From: Campylobacteraceae bacterium
Lineage (GTDB): Bacteria > Campylobacterota > Campylobacteria > Campylobacterales > Sulfurovaceae
Reading direction: 5' to 3'
Assembly (NCBI GenBank): GCA_027068975.1
Contig: JALXFN010000059.1
Span: 1-61,154 of the forward strand
DNA: 61,154 nucleotides
In this document: positions 53,445-61,154 of the stretch, piece after piece
How the letters are laid out: each line of letters begins with the position of its first letter
Numbering within the stretch: the stretch's first letter is position 1
Position numbers and translations under genes: made by a program
Notes under the pieces: model-generated
Seen by the model: the letters and a program-made list of their open reading frames with translations, nothing else
What the model was told of the DNA's origin: nothing
Databases searched by the model: none

Positions 53445-53720
53445 ATGATAACAACTATTGGAGTAAGAGATATATCAAGAAATATTAATCTATTACAAAA
53501 TTATGATTATTTGGATATAGAAGATAAAAAGACAAAAGAGTATAAGGGGTTATTGATTTCAGCTAAATATGCAGACGAGATAAAGGTATTTTTGAAAAAA
53601 AAGTTACAAAAAGAGCGACAAAAAGAGCTTGATGAGATTATGCAATTTGCAGGAATTGCTAGTGGAGATACTAAAAATATGACTATTCAAGAAATTAAAG
53701 AAAAAAGAGTTGACCTTTAA
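53445..53720 (+). CDS. Putative antitoxin in the cas operon
   Basis: 91 residues. The N-terminal half (TTIGVRDISRNINLLQNYDYLDI) has the compact Phd-like layout, and the C-terminal half is helical and charged (KKKLQKERQKELDEIMQFAG), typical of a toxin-wrapping tail. It has its own palindromic operator. Paired with a PIN gene 207 nt downstream (counting from its stop to the chosen ATG). Not assigned to a named family. Confidence 0.65.
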   Translation: MITTIGVRDISRNINLLQNYDYLDIEDKKTKEYKGLLISAKYADEIKVFLKKKLQKERQKELDEIMQFAGIASGDTKNMTIQEIKEKRVDL

Positions 53721-53732
53721 AATACAGATAAT

Positions 53733-53865
53733 CCACTATACTTTCTATGTTTCAAATCCCATAGGGACAAATAGTGTTTTATCTATAATTTTCTTAGAAT
53801 AGCATTGTACCCAAAATAATATAAATATCTATTTTTAAAAATTACTATTCCAATATACTTTCTAT
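53733..53865. repeat. Direct repeats and a CRISPR-repeat-like sequence before the PIN toxin
   Basis: CCACTATACTTTCTAT (53733-53748) and CCAATATACTTTCTAT (53850-53865) are 15/16 identical. Immediately after the first comes GTTTCAAATCCCATAGGG (53749-53766), with the GTTTCAA start and short TCCC-GGGA hairpin seen in some type I repeats. Only one copy is present, so a degenerate solo repeat is possible but unproven. Confidence 0.3.
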
Positions 53866-53927
53866 TAACATTTTTAAGAAAATTCAGATATACTTCTTTT
53901 AAGAACTCTATGAACGAAAGGTATTTC

Positions 53928-54347
53928 ATGATTCAAAATATATTTTTAGATACAAATATTATTTTAGATTTTTTAGATGATAAGCGAGAAGACCATAAAA
54001 AAGTACAACAGTTAATTCAATATTTAATTTTGAATAATTATAAAATAACCCTAAGTGAAGATATGTTAAGTACCATTTTTTATATTATTAAAGATAAAAA
54101 GGCTACTTTGCAATTTTTTAAAACTATTATTAGAAAATGGAATATTGTCCCTTATGGTTTAGAACTTATTGAAGAAGCAATTGATATTGCTTTAGAAAAA
54201 GATTTAGATTTAGAAGATTTACTTCAGTGTCTCTGTGCTAAAAAGTATGATTCGAGGATACTAATAACCAAAGATAAAGGTTTTTATAATTGTGGGCTTA
54301 CTCTATATACAACCAATGATTTTTTAGCGAGTCGAAAAGATGGGTGA
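53928..54347 (+). CDS. PIN-domain toxin embedded in the CRISPR-Cas operon
   Basis: 139 residues from ATG 53928, chosen because SD AAAGG lies 7 nt upstream; an upstream in-frame ATG at 53910 has none. PIN signature residues: IFLDTNIILDFLDD (first Asp), EEAIDIALEKDLDLEDLLQCLCA (acidic cluster) and ILITKDKGF (last Asp). PIN toxins are metal-dependent RNases. The gene ends 8 nt inside cas8b, so toxin and cas8b are translationally coupled. It may guard the CRISPR operon, as known for other CRISPR-linked toxin-antitoxin modules. Confidence 0.75.
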   Translation: MIQNIFLDTNIILDFLDDKREDHKKVQQLIQYLILNNYKITLSEDMLSTIFYIIKDKKATLQFFKTIIRKWNIVPYGLELIEEAIDIALEKDLDLEDLLQCLCAKKYDSRILITKDKGFYNCGLTLYTTNDFLASRKDG

Positions 54348-56103
54348 CATCATAAAAACGCTCTCAACCATAGGCACACACTACCTAGAAGATGAGAAGA
54401 GAGTCAAAAACAAAGCGTATGAATACACAAAAATAAAGGTCTATCTTTTTGATATAGAAACTAAAACTATTGAACCTCATTTAAATATAAAAAATGAAGA
54501 TTTGATTATTACTCGTTTTGGAGTAGGGGCAAACAGTGGTAATCTTTTTCCAAATATGTTTTTTGAGCCTAAAAATGTAAAAAAAGAGTTTGACAAGTTT
54601 GTAAGGGGAATATTAAAAGCCAATAAAAACTTACTCTCCTATTTTAGTGAAGAAGAGATAGATGAGAATAAAATTTTAAAGGTTTTAAACTCTATAGATG
54701 AAGAGTTTTTTGCAGATGAGGATAAGATAGAAGAGATTCAAGGCTTGTCAAAATATGAGAAAGCAAAAGGAGAAAAAGGAAAGTTTACTACCTATTTTGC
54801 ACTCTCCTATCAAGATAGACCTATTTCGTACTATTTTAAAGAGATTTATGAAAAACATCTAAATAGTTTTAGTGAAGCTACCATGAGAGGCTATGATATT
54901 GTCTCTAATCAAGAGGGGATTGGAGGAGATGCCAATTTGGCTTTTTGTTCGACCAATGAGCTACCTACAAAGTTAAAACCTATTAAGCTAAAACTTCTTC
55001 CTCTCTCTTTTGACTCGGCTAAAAAGGTCAAGATTGGATTTGATGTGATGGATAAGTTGTTTTCTCATAACTTTTATGGTCTAAAAATGGCGATTATGCC
55101 AACACTTTTGAGTGATGAGGTTGAGTATAAAGATGTTTTAGAGATTTTGGAAAAATCTGCCAAAGGAGAGATGTTTGAGATAAGAGAGAGTGAAACTACC
55201 ATTAATGACTACTTAGAAGATACTGCCTATGGCGAAAAGGGTCTGCCTGTTCTAAATACCATTCTCTTTTATGCCAAAAATAACTCTGCTGTTGATGTTT
55301 TGCTACAGATTGATGATGTTTTACCCTCTTATATCTCTTATGTTTCAGACAAGATGGGTGAGTACAATATCAAAGCATTTAAAAACAAAGATGTAAAAGA
55401 TAGCCAAGAGACGATTTATATTCAGAATATCTTTTCTGATAGATTGGAGATTATGAGCATACTGCTCTCTAGTAGTAAAATAGAGAAAGATATTTTGATT
55501 CATAAATTTTCACAACTTATCTATTGGGGGACGATGAATAAATCTTATGCTCATCCTGTAGAGTGGGGAAAATATTTTAACGGATATTACGCCAATAGAA
55601 GCATAGAGGCGATAAGTAGATATTTGGCTCTGTTTAGAGATACAAAAAAGCTTAAAGAGAATTTTATATTACAAAAGGAGATAGATTTGGAAGAGATAAA
55701 GAGTAGTAAAGAGACGATAACCCAACTTATAGAGGGTAGTGAGTTTCTTGAAAATGAGGTTTTAGAGAGTGCCTACCTTTTAGGAATGCTTTCAAGTGCT
55801 TTGATAAATTGGCAATATGGAGTGAGTGGAGGTAGCTCTTATGAGAAATGGCTTAACAATAGTGGAGCAATTACCAAAGATAGCTTAGATAGAATTTGGA
55901 AAAAGTCTGAAGAGACGATTCGTAAACTCAACTCTACTTCTGGTTCAGGAAATAAAGTAGTCAATGAGATTAAAGAGTTGGTTATTGATAGCTCTCAAAA
56001 GGCATTTGTCTATAGTGGTATTGTCAAAAGCTCTTATGTTTCACTTGCCTTTGCTATGGGTGGAAGTGATTATACAAAATATATTAAAAAAACAAAAAAT
56101 TAG
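54340..56103 (+). CDS. cas8b: Type I-B Cascade large subunit Cas8b (Csh1/TM1802-like)
   Basis: 587 residues. The TM1802-like pattern is in the N-terminal third (KVYLFDIETKTIEPHLNI, TRFGVGANSGNLFPNMFFE) and FALSYQDRPISYYFKEIYEKHL. In the last part, YLLGMLSSALINWQYG matches the C-terminal region. Cas8 recognises PAM and recruits Cas3. Starts by overlapping the PIN gene by 8 nt; cas7 follows after 10 nt. Confidence 0.88.
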   Translation: MGDIIKTLSTIGTHYLEDEKRVKNKAYEYTKIKVYLFDIETKTIEPHLNIKNEDLIITRFGVGANSGNLFPNMFFEPKNVKKEFDKFVRGILKANKNLLSYFSEEEIDENKILKVLNSIDEEFFADEDKIEEIQGLSKYEKAKGEKGKFTTYFALSYQDRPISYYFKEIYEKHLNSFSEATMRGYDIVSNQEGIGGDANLAFCSTNELPTKLKPIKLKLLPLSFDSAKKVKIGFDVMDKLFSHNFYGLKMAIMPTLLSDEVEYKDVLEILEKSAKGEMFEIRESETTINDYLEDTAYGEKGLPVLNTILFYAKNNSAVDVLLQIDDVLPSYISYVSDKMGEYNIKAFKNKDVKDSQETIYIQNIFSDRLEIMSILLSSSKIEKDILIHKFSQLIYWGTMNKSYAHPVEWGKYFNGYYANRSIEAISRYLALFRDTKKLKENFILQKEIDLEEIKSSKETITQLIEGSEFLENEVLESAYLLGMLSSALINWQYGVSGGSSYEKWLNNSGAITKDSLDRIWKKSEETIRKLNSTSGSGNKVVNEIKELVIDSSQKAFVYSGIVKSSYVSLAFAMGGSDYTKYIKKTKN

Positions 56104-56113
56104 GAGAAGTAAA

Positions 56114-57076
56114 ATGTCAGAAAAAATTATATTAAAAAAAGAGATACTATTTTTATGGGATGGAGAGAATTGGAATCCAAATGGAGATATGCTCAACAGC
56201 AATGCACCAAGAGTTGATGAAGAGACAGGAGTTGCAGAGGCTACAGATGTACGGATTAAACGAACGATTAGAGATGAGCTTATTAAAAAAGAGGGGGCAG
56301 ATAAGGTTTTTATCAAAGAGTATAAACGAGACGAAAATGTGCTTGATTGTAAAACAGCCATACGAGAAAATGAGATAGATATTAGACAGAGTAAAGCAGA
56401 CCTTGAAAAAGAGATTTTAGAGCGATTTTTAGATATACGAGCTTTTGGTGGGGTGTTGCCAATCTCTGATAAAGATGAGATGAAAAAAGATAAAGCAATA
56501 ACCACAGCAGGGGTTCAGTTTACAGGGGCAGTACAGTTTAGAGTCTCAAAATCTCTACATAAAGTTTCCATGAATCATATCAAGGGAACAGGAGCATTTG
56601 CTAGTAGCTATCATGAGACAGATGCTAAAAAGCAGAAACAACAAGCTACTTTTAGAGAAGAGGACTTTTTAAGCTATGCACTCTTTGCCACCTATGGGAT
56701 AATGGATAACCACAATGCTAAAAGGACAGGTTTTAATGAAGAGGATGCCAAAAAAGTAATTGATGCTTTATGGTTTGGAACAAAAAATCTAATTACGCGT
56801 TCTAAAATGGGACAGACTCCAAGACTAATGCTTGTTATTACCTATAAAGATGATAGTTTTGCAGGAGATTTAAATAATAGTGTTGATTTTAATGGAACTA
56901 AAGATGATGAAGCAATTAGAAGCATTAATGACTACAAGATAGATTTCACAAGATTAAAGGGCAAACTAGAGAGATATAGTGATGCGATTGAAAAGGTAGA
57001 GTATCTGGTCGATTATGACTTTGAGCAGAACCACAAAGAGCAGTTTGAGAGCAGTTGGATAAAGATAGAGAGATAA
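56114..57076 (+). CDS. cas7: Type I-B Cascade backbone Cas7 (Csh2-like)
   Basis: 320 residues from ATG 56114 with SD TAGGAG. The RRM-like Cas7 opening is EILFLWDGENWNPNGDM; TTAGVQFTGAVQFRVSKSLHKV and the later MLVITYKDDSF follow the family. Cas7 forms the crRNA-binding backbone of Cascade. A longer frame that starts inside cas8b was rejected. cas5 begins 1 nt after its stop. Confidence 0.93.
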   Translation: MSEKIILKKEILFLWDGENWNPNGDMLNSNAPRVDEETGVAEATDVRIKRTIRDELIKKEGADKVFIKEYKRDENVLDCKTAIRENEIDIRQSKADLEKEILERFLDIRAFGGVLPISDKDEMKKDKAITTAGVQFTGAVQFRVSKSLHKVSMNHIKGTGAFASSYHETDAKKQKQQATFREEDFLSYALFATYGIMDNHNAKRTGFNEEDAKKVIDALWFGTKNLITRSKMGQTPRLMLVITYKDDSFAGDLNNSVDFNGTKDDEAIRSINDYKIDFTRLKGKLERYSDAIEKVEYLVDYDFEQNHKEQFESSWIKIER

Positions 57077-57077
57077 G

Positions 57078-57788
57078 ATGTCTATTGTAGCATTTAAACT
57101 AACAGGAGACTATGCACACTTTTCTCACCCTGCTACTATCTATTCGAGTTTGAGCTACCCTGTTCCACCCAAGACTGCTATTATGGGTTTTTTGGGTGCG
57201 TTGATAGGGGAAGAGGAGCATTATAGGCTGAGAGATATTAAATATAGTATCAAAATAGATAAAGAGATTGTCAAAAAATCTTTTGTCTTTAATGGCATTA
57301 AGTTTGCACTCTCTTCAAATATGCACATCAAAGAGGGGTATCAAAATGCTAGTGATAAAAAACAGTTCTATAGAGAGCTTATCTGCTCCCCTGCTTATAC
57401 AGTTTTTGTAGATTTATCACTACTAGCTCAAGCATACCAAGAGAAGATAACCAAATATTTAAAGGAGCATAAAACAGCCTTTACCCCCTATTTGGGGATT
57501 AATTTCTGTTTGGCTGATTTTGAGTGGATAGAGATAGAGAAACTAGAGAAGATAGAAGATGAGTTTTCAGAGATTAATACCTTTACCCTCAAAGAGGATT
57601 TTGAATTCGATATTGAAAACTATGGAGTCAAGCTTACTACTGCTAATATGGCGTGTAGTGTTGAAGAGGGTAGAGTATTTAAAGATTTCAAAGAGTTTAT
57701 TGTCGAAATTGGAGCAGAGAACGCTATTACATCAAAAAATAGAGACAATATCTATCAGATAAATGAGCATAGGGTCTATTTTGTTTGA
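57078..57788 (+). CDS. cas5: Cascade subunit Cas5 (type I-B)
   Basis: 236 residues. The Cas5 signature FKLTGDYAHFSHPATIYSSLSYPVPPKTAIMGFLGALIG covers the N-terminal ferredoxin-like fold. It caps the 5' handle of crRNA in Cascade. Overlaps the start of cas3 by 26 nt. Confidence 0.94.
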   Translation: MSIVAFKLTGDYAHFSHPATIYSSLSYPVPPKTAIMGFLGALIGEEEHYRLRDIKYSIKIDKEIVKKSFVFNGIKFALSSNMHIKEGYQNASDKKQFYRELICSPAYTVFVDLSLLAQAYQEKITKYLKEHKTAFTPYLGINFCLADFEWIEIEKLEKIEDEFSEINTFTLKEDFEFDIENYGVKLTTANMACSVEEGRVFKDFKEFIVEIGAENAITSKNRDNIYQINEHRVYFV

Positions 57789-59943
57789 TACATTTCTTTC
57801 ACACCCTGACAAACTCTATATTGAGCATATCTCCAATATGTTTCATGAAGAGGATAGCTCACTAGAGCGAGAGGTTAAACGATTTCACGATATAGCCAAA
57901 CTCAAAAAGAGTTTTCAAATCTATATTCGTGGAGATAAGGGGGTAGATAAAAATCACTCTCTGCTCTCTGCCTATCTATTCCTATTAAATAGCGATTTTG
58001 AGACTAGAGATTTACTTTTTGGATTTTTGGCGATTGCTTCACACCATGGCAATGTAGAGAACTTTTTTACTCTAAATGAGGACAACAGATATATTGGTAA
58101 ATACTGCACTAACTCAAAAGAGTTACTATTTCTTGATGAGGTTATAGCGTCGGCAAAGAGTCTTGGTTTTTATGAGACTGTAGAGGGTAATTTAGCTCAA
58201 CTAGAAGAGCAGACAAAAAAGTATCAAAAATATATACGAAGTTTTAAATTTAAAAATAGTTTTGACTATGGTGATTTTGTTGACTTTAAAAAACTCTATG
58301 CCTCTTTGATTTATGCTGATAAGTTTGAGGCGATTTTTGGGATTAAAAAAGAGAGAAAAGAGCCTATTCCAAAAGAGATATTGAGTAGGCATATAGATGC
58401 TTTTGCTTATCATAAAAAACGAGATGACTTTAGAAAGTATGTTTTAAATAACTTTGATAGTAGCCATAAACTCTTTACTCTTACAGCTCCAACAGGCTAT
58501 GGAAAAACATTAACTGCTTTGGAGTTTGCTCTGAAATTTAAACAAGAGAAGATTATTTTTGCTTTGCCCTTTACCTCAATTATTGACCAAACTTATGATG
58601 TGGTATGTGATATATTTGAAGATATAGAGATTTTTAAAATTCATCATAAAACAGATATTGATGAGTCTGTACCCAAAGATAGATATTCACAAGTAAAATT
58701 TTTGATGAGTTCTTTTAGTGGAGAGATAAACATAACAACACTATATCAGATTATTTTTGCTCTCTTTGGCAATAAAAACAGAGACAATATAAAGTTTAAT
58801 CAGTTTAGAAACTCTGTAGTTATTATAGATGAAGCACAAGCCATTCCTTATGCGTTTAGACAAGATTTTATTCGACTATGTGAGCTAATTTCAGAGCAGA
58901 TGAATACGGTTTTTATTTTTATGTCGGCGACCATGCCTATAATGAGTGATGGATTTAGAGAGATTTCAAACTTAGACTATTTTCAAGAGCAGAACCGATA
59001 TGTTTTAAAGTGGTTATGCTTAGAAAATGGGCAAGATACTTTGATGAAAAAAGTAAGAGATGAAGCCCAAACCAAACATACTCTATGTGTGGTCAATACA
59101 GTTAAAAAAGCACAAGAGCTTTATCTGAAATTTAGAGATGAGTTTGAATGTTATTGTCTCAATGGTTATATGACCGATAACGATAAACAAAGAGTAGTAG
59201 AAAAAGTTAGTAAACGACTAAAAGAGGATGAAGCGAAAATCTTACTTATCTCAACCCAATCCATAGAAGCAGGAATTGACCTTGATTTTGAAGTAGGTTT
59301 TAGAGAGGTAGCACCTATTAGTTCCATTATCCAAACAGCAGGGCGAGTCAATCGTCACTTTGGAGAGCAACAAGGAACACTCTATATATTTGATGATATT
59401 TGTGAATATTCCAATCTAATCTATGGAGATTTACAGCAGATTAGCCAAGCGATATTTGAAGTTTTACAAGATGGAGATGTAGAAGAGTCCAATATCTTAG
59501 AGATAAGCAGACTCTATTTTGATAAAATTCATAAGCAGTTAGAGAGCTTTTACATTGAAAAAGAGATAGAGAAGTTGGAGTTTTTTGATATTAACAAAAA
59601 GATAGAAGCTATAATGGATGGTGGAGATTTTAAACAGCTCATTATAGTCGAGCCTTATGATGGATTTATAGCAGAGATAGAGATGGAGCTTTTACGAATT
59701 AGAAAAGAGGAAAAAGATACATTTAGACAAAAAGATTTGGCTCAATCACAAGTGAAAAAGATGTTACAACATGGAGTTAATGTCAATAAAAAAGAGGTAG
59801 ATAAGTTTATGACACCAATTAGTAGAGTTAAATATCTGCATGAGATGATTTATCTGTCTGCTGGAGCAGAGGAGTATGATGAGAGGTATGGTATTAAGAA
59901 GTATGTACCTGATGAGTTGGATATGAGTGATATAGGATTTTAG
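57763..59943 (+). CDS. cas3: CRISPR-associated HD nuclease/helicase Cas3
   Basis: 726 residues. The HD nuclease has H42-D43 in RFHDIAKLKKS, NHSLLSAYL and SHHGN. The SF2 helicase has Walker A TAPTGYGKT (about residue 241), DEAQ (about 356), SAT (388) and QTAGRVNR (about 525). It unwinds and degrades the DNA strand after Cascade binding. Full length and all key residues present, so interference should work. Start overlaps cas5 by 26 nt. Confidence 0.96.
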   Translation: MSIGSILFDTFLSHPDKLYIEHISNMFHEEDSSLEREVKRFHDIAKLKKSFQIYIRGDKGVDKNHSLLSAYLFLLNSDFETRDLLFGFLAIASHHGNVENFFTLNEDNRYIGKYCTNSKELLFLDEVIASAKSLGFYETVEGNLAQLEEQTKKYQKYIRSFKFKNSFDYGDFVDFKKLYASLIYADKFEAIFGIKKERKEPIPKEILSRHIDAFAYHKKRDDFRKYVLNNFDSSHKLFTLTAPTGYGKTLTALEFALKFKQEKIIFALPFTSIIDQTYDVVCDIFEDIEIFKIHHKTDIDESVPKDRYSQVKFLMSSFSGEINITTLYQIIFALFGNKNRDNIKFNQFRNSVVIIDEAQAIPYAFRQDFIRLCELISEQMNTVFIFMSATMPIMSDGFREISNLDYFQEQNRYVLKWLCLENGQDTLMKKVRDEAQTKHTLCVVNTVKKAQELYLKFRDEFECYCLNGYMTDNDKQRVVEKVSKRLKEDEAKILLISTQSIEAGIDLDFEVGFREVAPISSIIQTAGRVNRHFGEQQGTLYIFDDICEYSNLIYGDLQQISQAIFEVLQDGDVEESNILEISRLYFDKIHKQLESFYIEKEIEKLEFFDINKKIEAIMDGGDFKQLIIVEPYDGFIAEIEMELLRIRKEEKDTFRQKDLAQSQVKKMLQHGVNVNKKEVDKFMTPISRVKYLHEMIYLSAGAEEYDERYGIKKYVPDELDMSDIGF

Positions 59944-60447
59944 ATGACATTTAACCAAGACCTAATAACAGGAACCCTAATCCACTACTACGTAACCTGC
60001 AAAAGAGAAGCGTGGCTCTATAGCCGTAAAATTTCAGCCGACCAATGGGATGAAAATATCAAAATGGGTAAAGCTCTAGCTGAGATAAAAGAGGAGCAAC
60101 TACACGATTTTCCATTTTCTAACCTCAAATTTGACAAGATAGGAAAAGAGAGAGGTCACTATGTGGTTACAGAGTACAAAAAGAGCATGAGTAACCCTGA
60201 GGGGGCAAAGATGCAACTGCTTTTTTATATGTGGCAACTTAAAACCTCTTTGAAGCTCAAAGTGATAAACGGCAAAGTTGTCTCTGGACGAACAACACAT
60301 TTTTTTATAGAGGGAAATGAAGCCAATATGAAAATGATGGAGGAGCTTATAGATGAGATAAGCCAATTTTTAGAGCAACCAACACCACCACCTTTTAAAG
60401 AGATAAAGTTTTGCAAAGGGTGTGGGTATAGGGATTATTGCCTGTAG
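59944..60447 (+). CDS. cas4: CRISPR adaptation exonuclease Cas4
   Basis: 167 residues. RecB-like nuclease with cluster cysteines CKREAW (Cys19) and FCKGCGYRDYC at the C terminus, and nuclease residues in VVTEYKKSMS and QLLFYMW. Cas4 trims prespacers and checks PAM. It starts immediately after the cas3 stop. The stop TAG lies inside the GTAG head of a REPIN-like element, so the C terminus may have been trimmed by the insertion. Confidence 0.93.
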   Translation: MTFNQDLITGTLIHYYVTCKREAWLYSRKISADQWDENIKMGKALAEIKEEQLHDFPFSNLKFDKIGKERGHYVVTEYKKSMSNPEGAKMQLLFYMWQLKTSLKLKVINGKVVSGRTTHFFIEGNEANMKMMEELIDEISQFLEQPTPPPFKEIKFCKGCGYRDYCL

Positions 60448-60520
60448 GATGCGATTGCTATCGCACCGTCAAAACCAAATTCAATATTAATAACATGGTG
60501 CGATGGCAATCGCACCCTAC
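60444..60520. repeat. REPIN-like double palindrome, family D, inside the cas operon
   Basis: GTAGGATGCGATTGCTATCG (60444-60463) continuing CACC is mirrored by GGTGCGATGGCAATCGCACC and CTAC (60497-60520). Both units read inward from a GTAG head, as in classical REP sequences. It occupies the cas4-cas2 gap and its first bases give the cas4 stop codon. The cas2 SD ACGAGGA follows its right end. Confidence 0.75.
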
Positions 60521-60534
60521 GAGGATTTTTAAAG

Positions 60535-60819
60535 ATGTACATAATATTATTTTACGACATAGCCGACAAAAGCCTAAGAGCCAAAAAAGACAACAGCTAC
60601 AAGATACGAAAAGAGGTAGAGAAGTATCTTACAAGAGTCCAATTTTCAGTGTTTGAGGGGGAGATAAGCCCTAGTGATTTACGAAAGCTAAAGGCTCATT
60701 TGGCAAAAGTAGCCGATACGGAGTTGGATTCGATAATTATCTATGAGTCTACACGGTTGAATTATACGGAACGGATTGTGATAGGGGTGGATAAAAATGA
60801 TGGTATATTTACCTGTTAG
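60535..60819 (+). CDS. cas2: CRISPR adaptation protein Cas2
   Basis: 94 residues. Opens with YIILFYDIADKSLRAKK, the Cas2 beta1 strand with Asp8. YLTRVQFSVFEGEIS and ADTELDSIIIYE are the next family elements. It forms the Cas1-Cas2 integrase. It lies before cas1, the reverse of the usual cas1-cas2 order. Confidence 0.94.
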   Translation: MYIILFYDIADKSLRAKKDNSYKIRKEVEKYLTRVQFSVFEGEISPSDLRKLKAHLAKVADTELDSIIIYESTRLNYTERIVIGVDKNDGIFTC

Positions 60820-60831
60820 GAGAGAAACATA

Positions 60832-61059
60832 ATGCAAAAAAGTGACAGAACCCATTTTTTAATGGTAGCAGGACGAGTTAGACGAGAGGCTAATAACCTA
60901 AAGTTTGACCGATATGATGAAGATTTTAATGTGGTAAGCACCAAGCCTCTACCAATAAAAGGGATAGATGAGATTTATATTTTAGCCAAGGTAGATTTGG
61001 ACTCTTATACTATGGCGTTTATTGCCAACAATAATATATTACTCCACCCAAACTGCTAG
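60832..61059 (+). pseudogene. cas1: CRISPR integrase Cas1, cut off by the terminal repeat
   Basis: Only the N-terminal 71 residues are Cas1-like: RTHFLMVAGRVRREANNLKF, LPIKGIDEIYILAKVDLDS and AFIANNNILL. The frame then enters the repeat at 61046 and ends HPNC within it. A full Cas1 is about 330 residues with the catalytic Glu-His-Asp all beyond this point, so nothing catalytic is present. The gene is either broken by an inserted element or incomplete because the assembled sequence folds here. SD TAGGAGAG. Confidence 0.9.
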
Positions 61060-61154
61060 TTAAAAGCCAATTTTTGATGTGTTGAAGAAAGCTTCAAAAA
61101 CTTATCAATAGAGTAAGCTAAAATGAATAATTTTAGCTTAACAAGAAAGCCACG
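61046..61154. repeat. Right copy of 109-bp terminal inverted repeat
   Basis: Exact reverse complement of 2-110. It starts ACCCAAACTGCTAGTT right after cas1 codon 71. Within it, TAAGCTAAAAT-GAATA-ATTTTAGCTTA (61112-61140) is an internal hairpin with 11-bp perfect arms, the mirror of the one near the left end. No ORF of note. A CRISPR array, if any, would lie beyond this end. Confidence 0.95.

Noticed and set aside
55964-57076. Longer Cas7 starting inside cas8b
   Set aside because: ATG 56114 has SD TAGGAG and gives the family-typical N terminus; the upstream extension is cas8b read in another frame.
60444-60520. Mini CRISPR array between cas4 and cas2
   Set aside because: The two units are inverted, not direct repeats, and each has a GTAG head and hairpin as in REPINs.
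60438-60656. Extra gene between cas4 and cas2
   Set aside because: The open frame overlaps cas4, the REPIN and the cas2 start and has no SD or recognisable product.
1-61154. tRNA, rRNA and CRISPR arrays
   Set aside because: No cloverleaf-like genes with TTCRANYC loops, rRNA segments, or regularly spaced direct repeats were noticed by eye; a tRNAscan or CRISPR finder run was not possible here.

Overview
This AT-rich window looks like a contig from a Campylobacterota (epsilonproteobacterial) chemolithotroph, in the Sulfurovum/Sulfurimonas range. The evidence is a periplasmic nitrate reductase cluster in the epsilon order napA-G-H-B-F-L-D without napC, a carboxynorspermidine decarboxylase, HemJ, and many small lipoproteins. 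No rRNA, tRNA or CRISPR array was seen. The genus is inferred, not shown.

Layout. 0-7 kb holds housekeeping genes: kdsB, a FadL-type porin, a TauE/SafE permease, uvrA and a Ppx/GppA phosphatase. 7-9.4 kb is a small defence-like cluster: an MNT-HEPN toxin-antitoxin pair, a SLOG-like protein and a WYL regulator split by a frameshift. 9.4-17 kb is an accessory stretch of secreted proteins, including a 1161-residue lipase-like protein, a frameshifted small secreted protein and a MITE-like inverted-repeat element. 17-26 kb has two YceI proteins, an OmpA/coiled-coil/J-domain trio, DUF502 and DUF819 membrane proteins, an ABC-F ATPase and nspC. 26.2-34.2 kb is the nap operon, with a perfect FNR-type box upstream, a napB fused to a cytochrome c553-like domain, and an extra small acidic gene between napF and napL. 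34-38.7 kb holds YidB-like, EEP-nuclease, HemJ, DUF4349 and eight-EF-hand proteins. 38.7-47 kb is an island of mostly unrecognised lipoproteins and membrane proteins. Four promoters there share a palindromic ATTATATAAT core, and three of these sit between divergent gene pairs. 47.4-52.6 kb has a DUF2231 protein and an XpaC-TelA-SPFH-zinc-ribbon operon headed by a 27-residue peptide. 52.7 kb to the end is a type I-B CRISPR-Cas operon (cas6, embedded antitoxin/PIN toxin pair, cas8b, cas7, cas5, cas3, cas4, cas2, cas1) whose cas1 is cut off after about 71 codons.

The two ends of the window are the same 109-bp sequence in opposite orientation (2-110 and 61046-61154). cas1 is cut exactly where this repeat starts, and the last five codons of kdsB lie inside the other copy. 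The simplest readings are that the contig ends in two copies of one mobile-element end, or that there is an assembly fold-back. Palindromic REP/REPIN-like elements of several families are scattered between genes. One lies inside a 139-bp MITE-like element with perfect 13-bp terminal repeats and an 8-bp target duplication.
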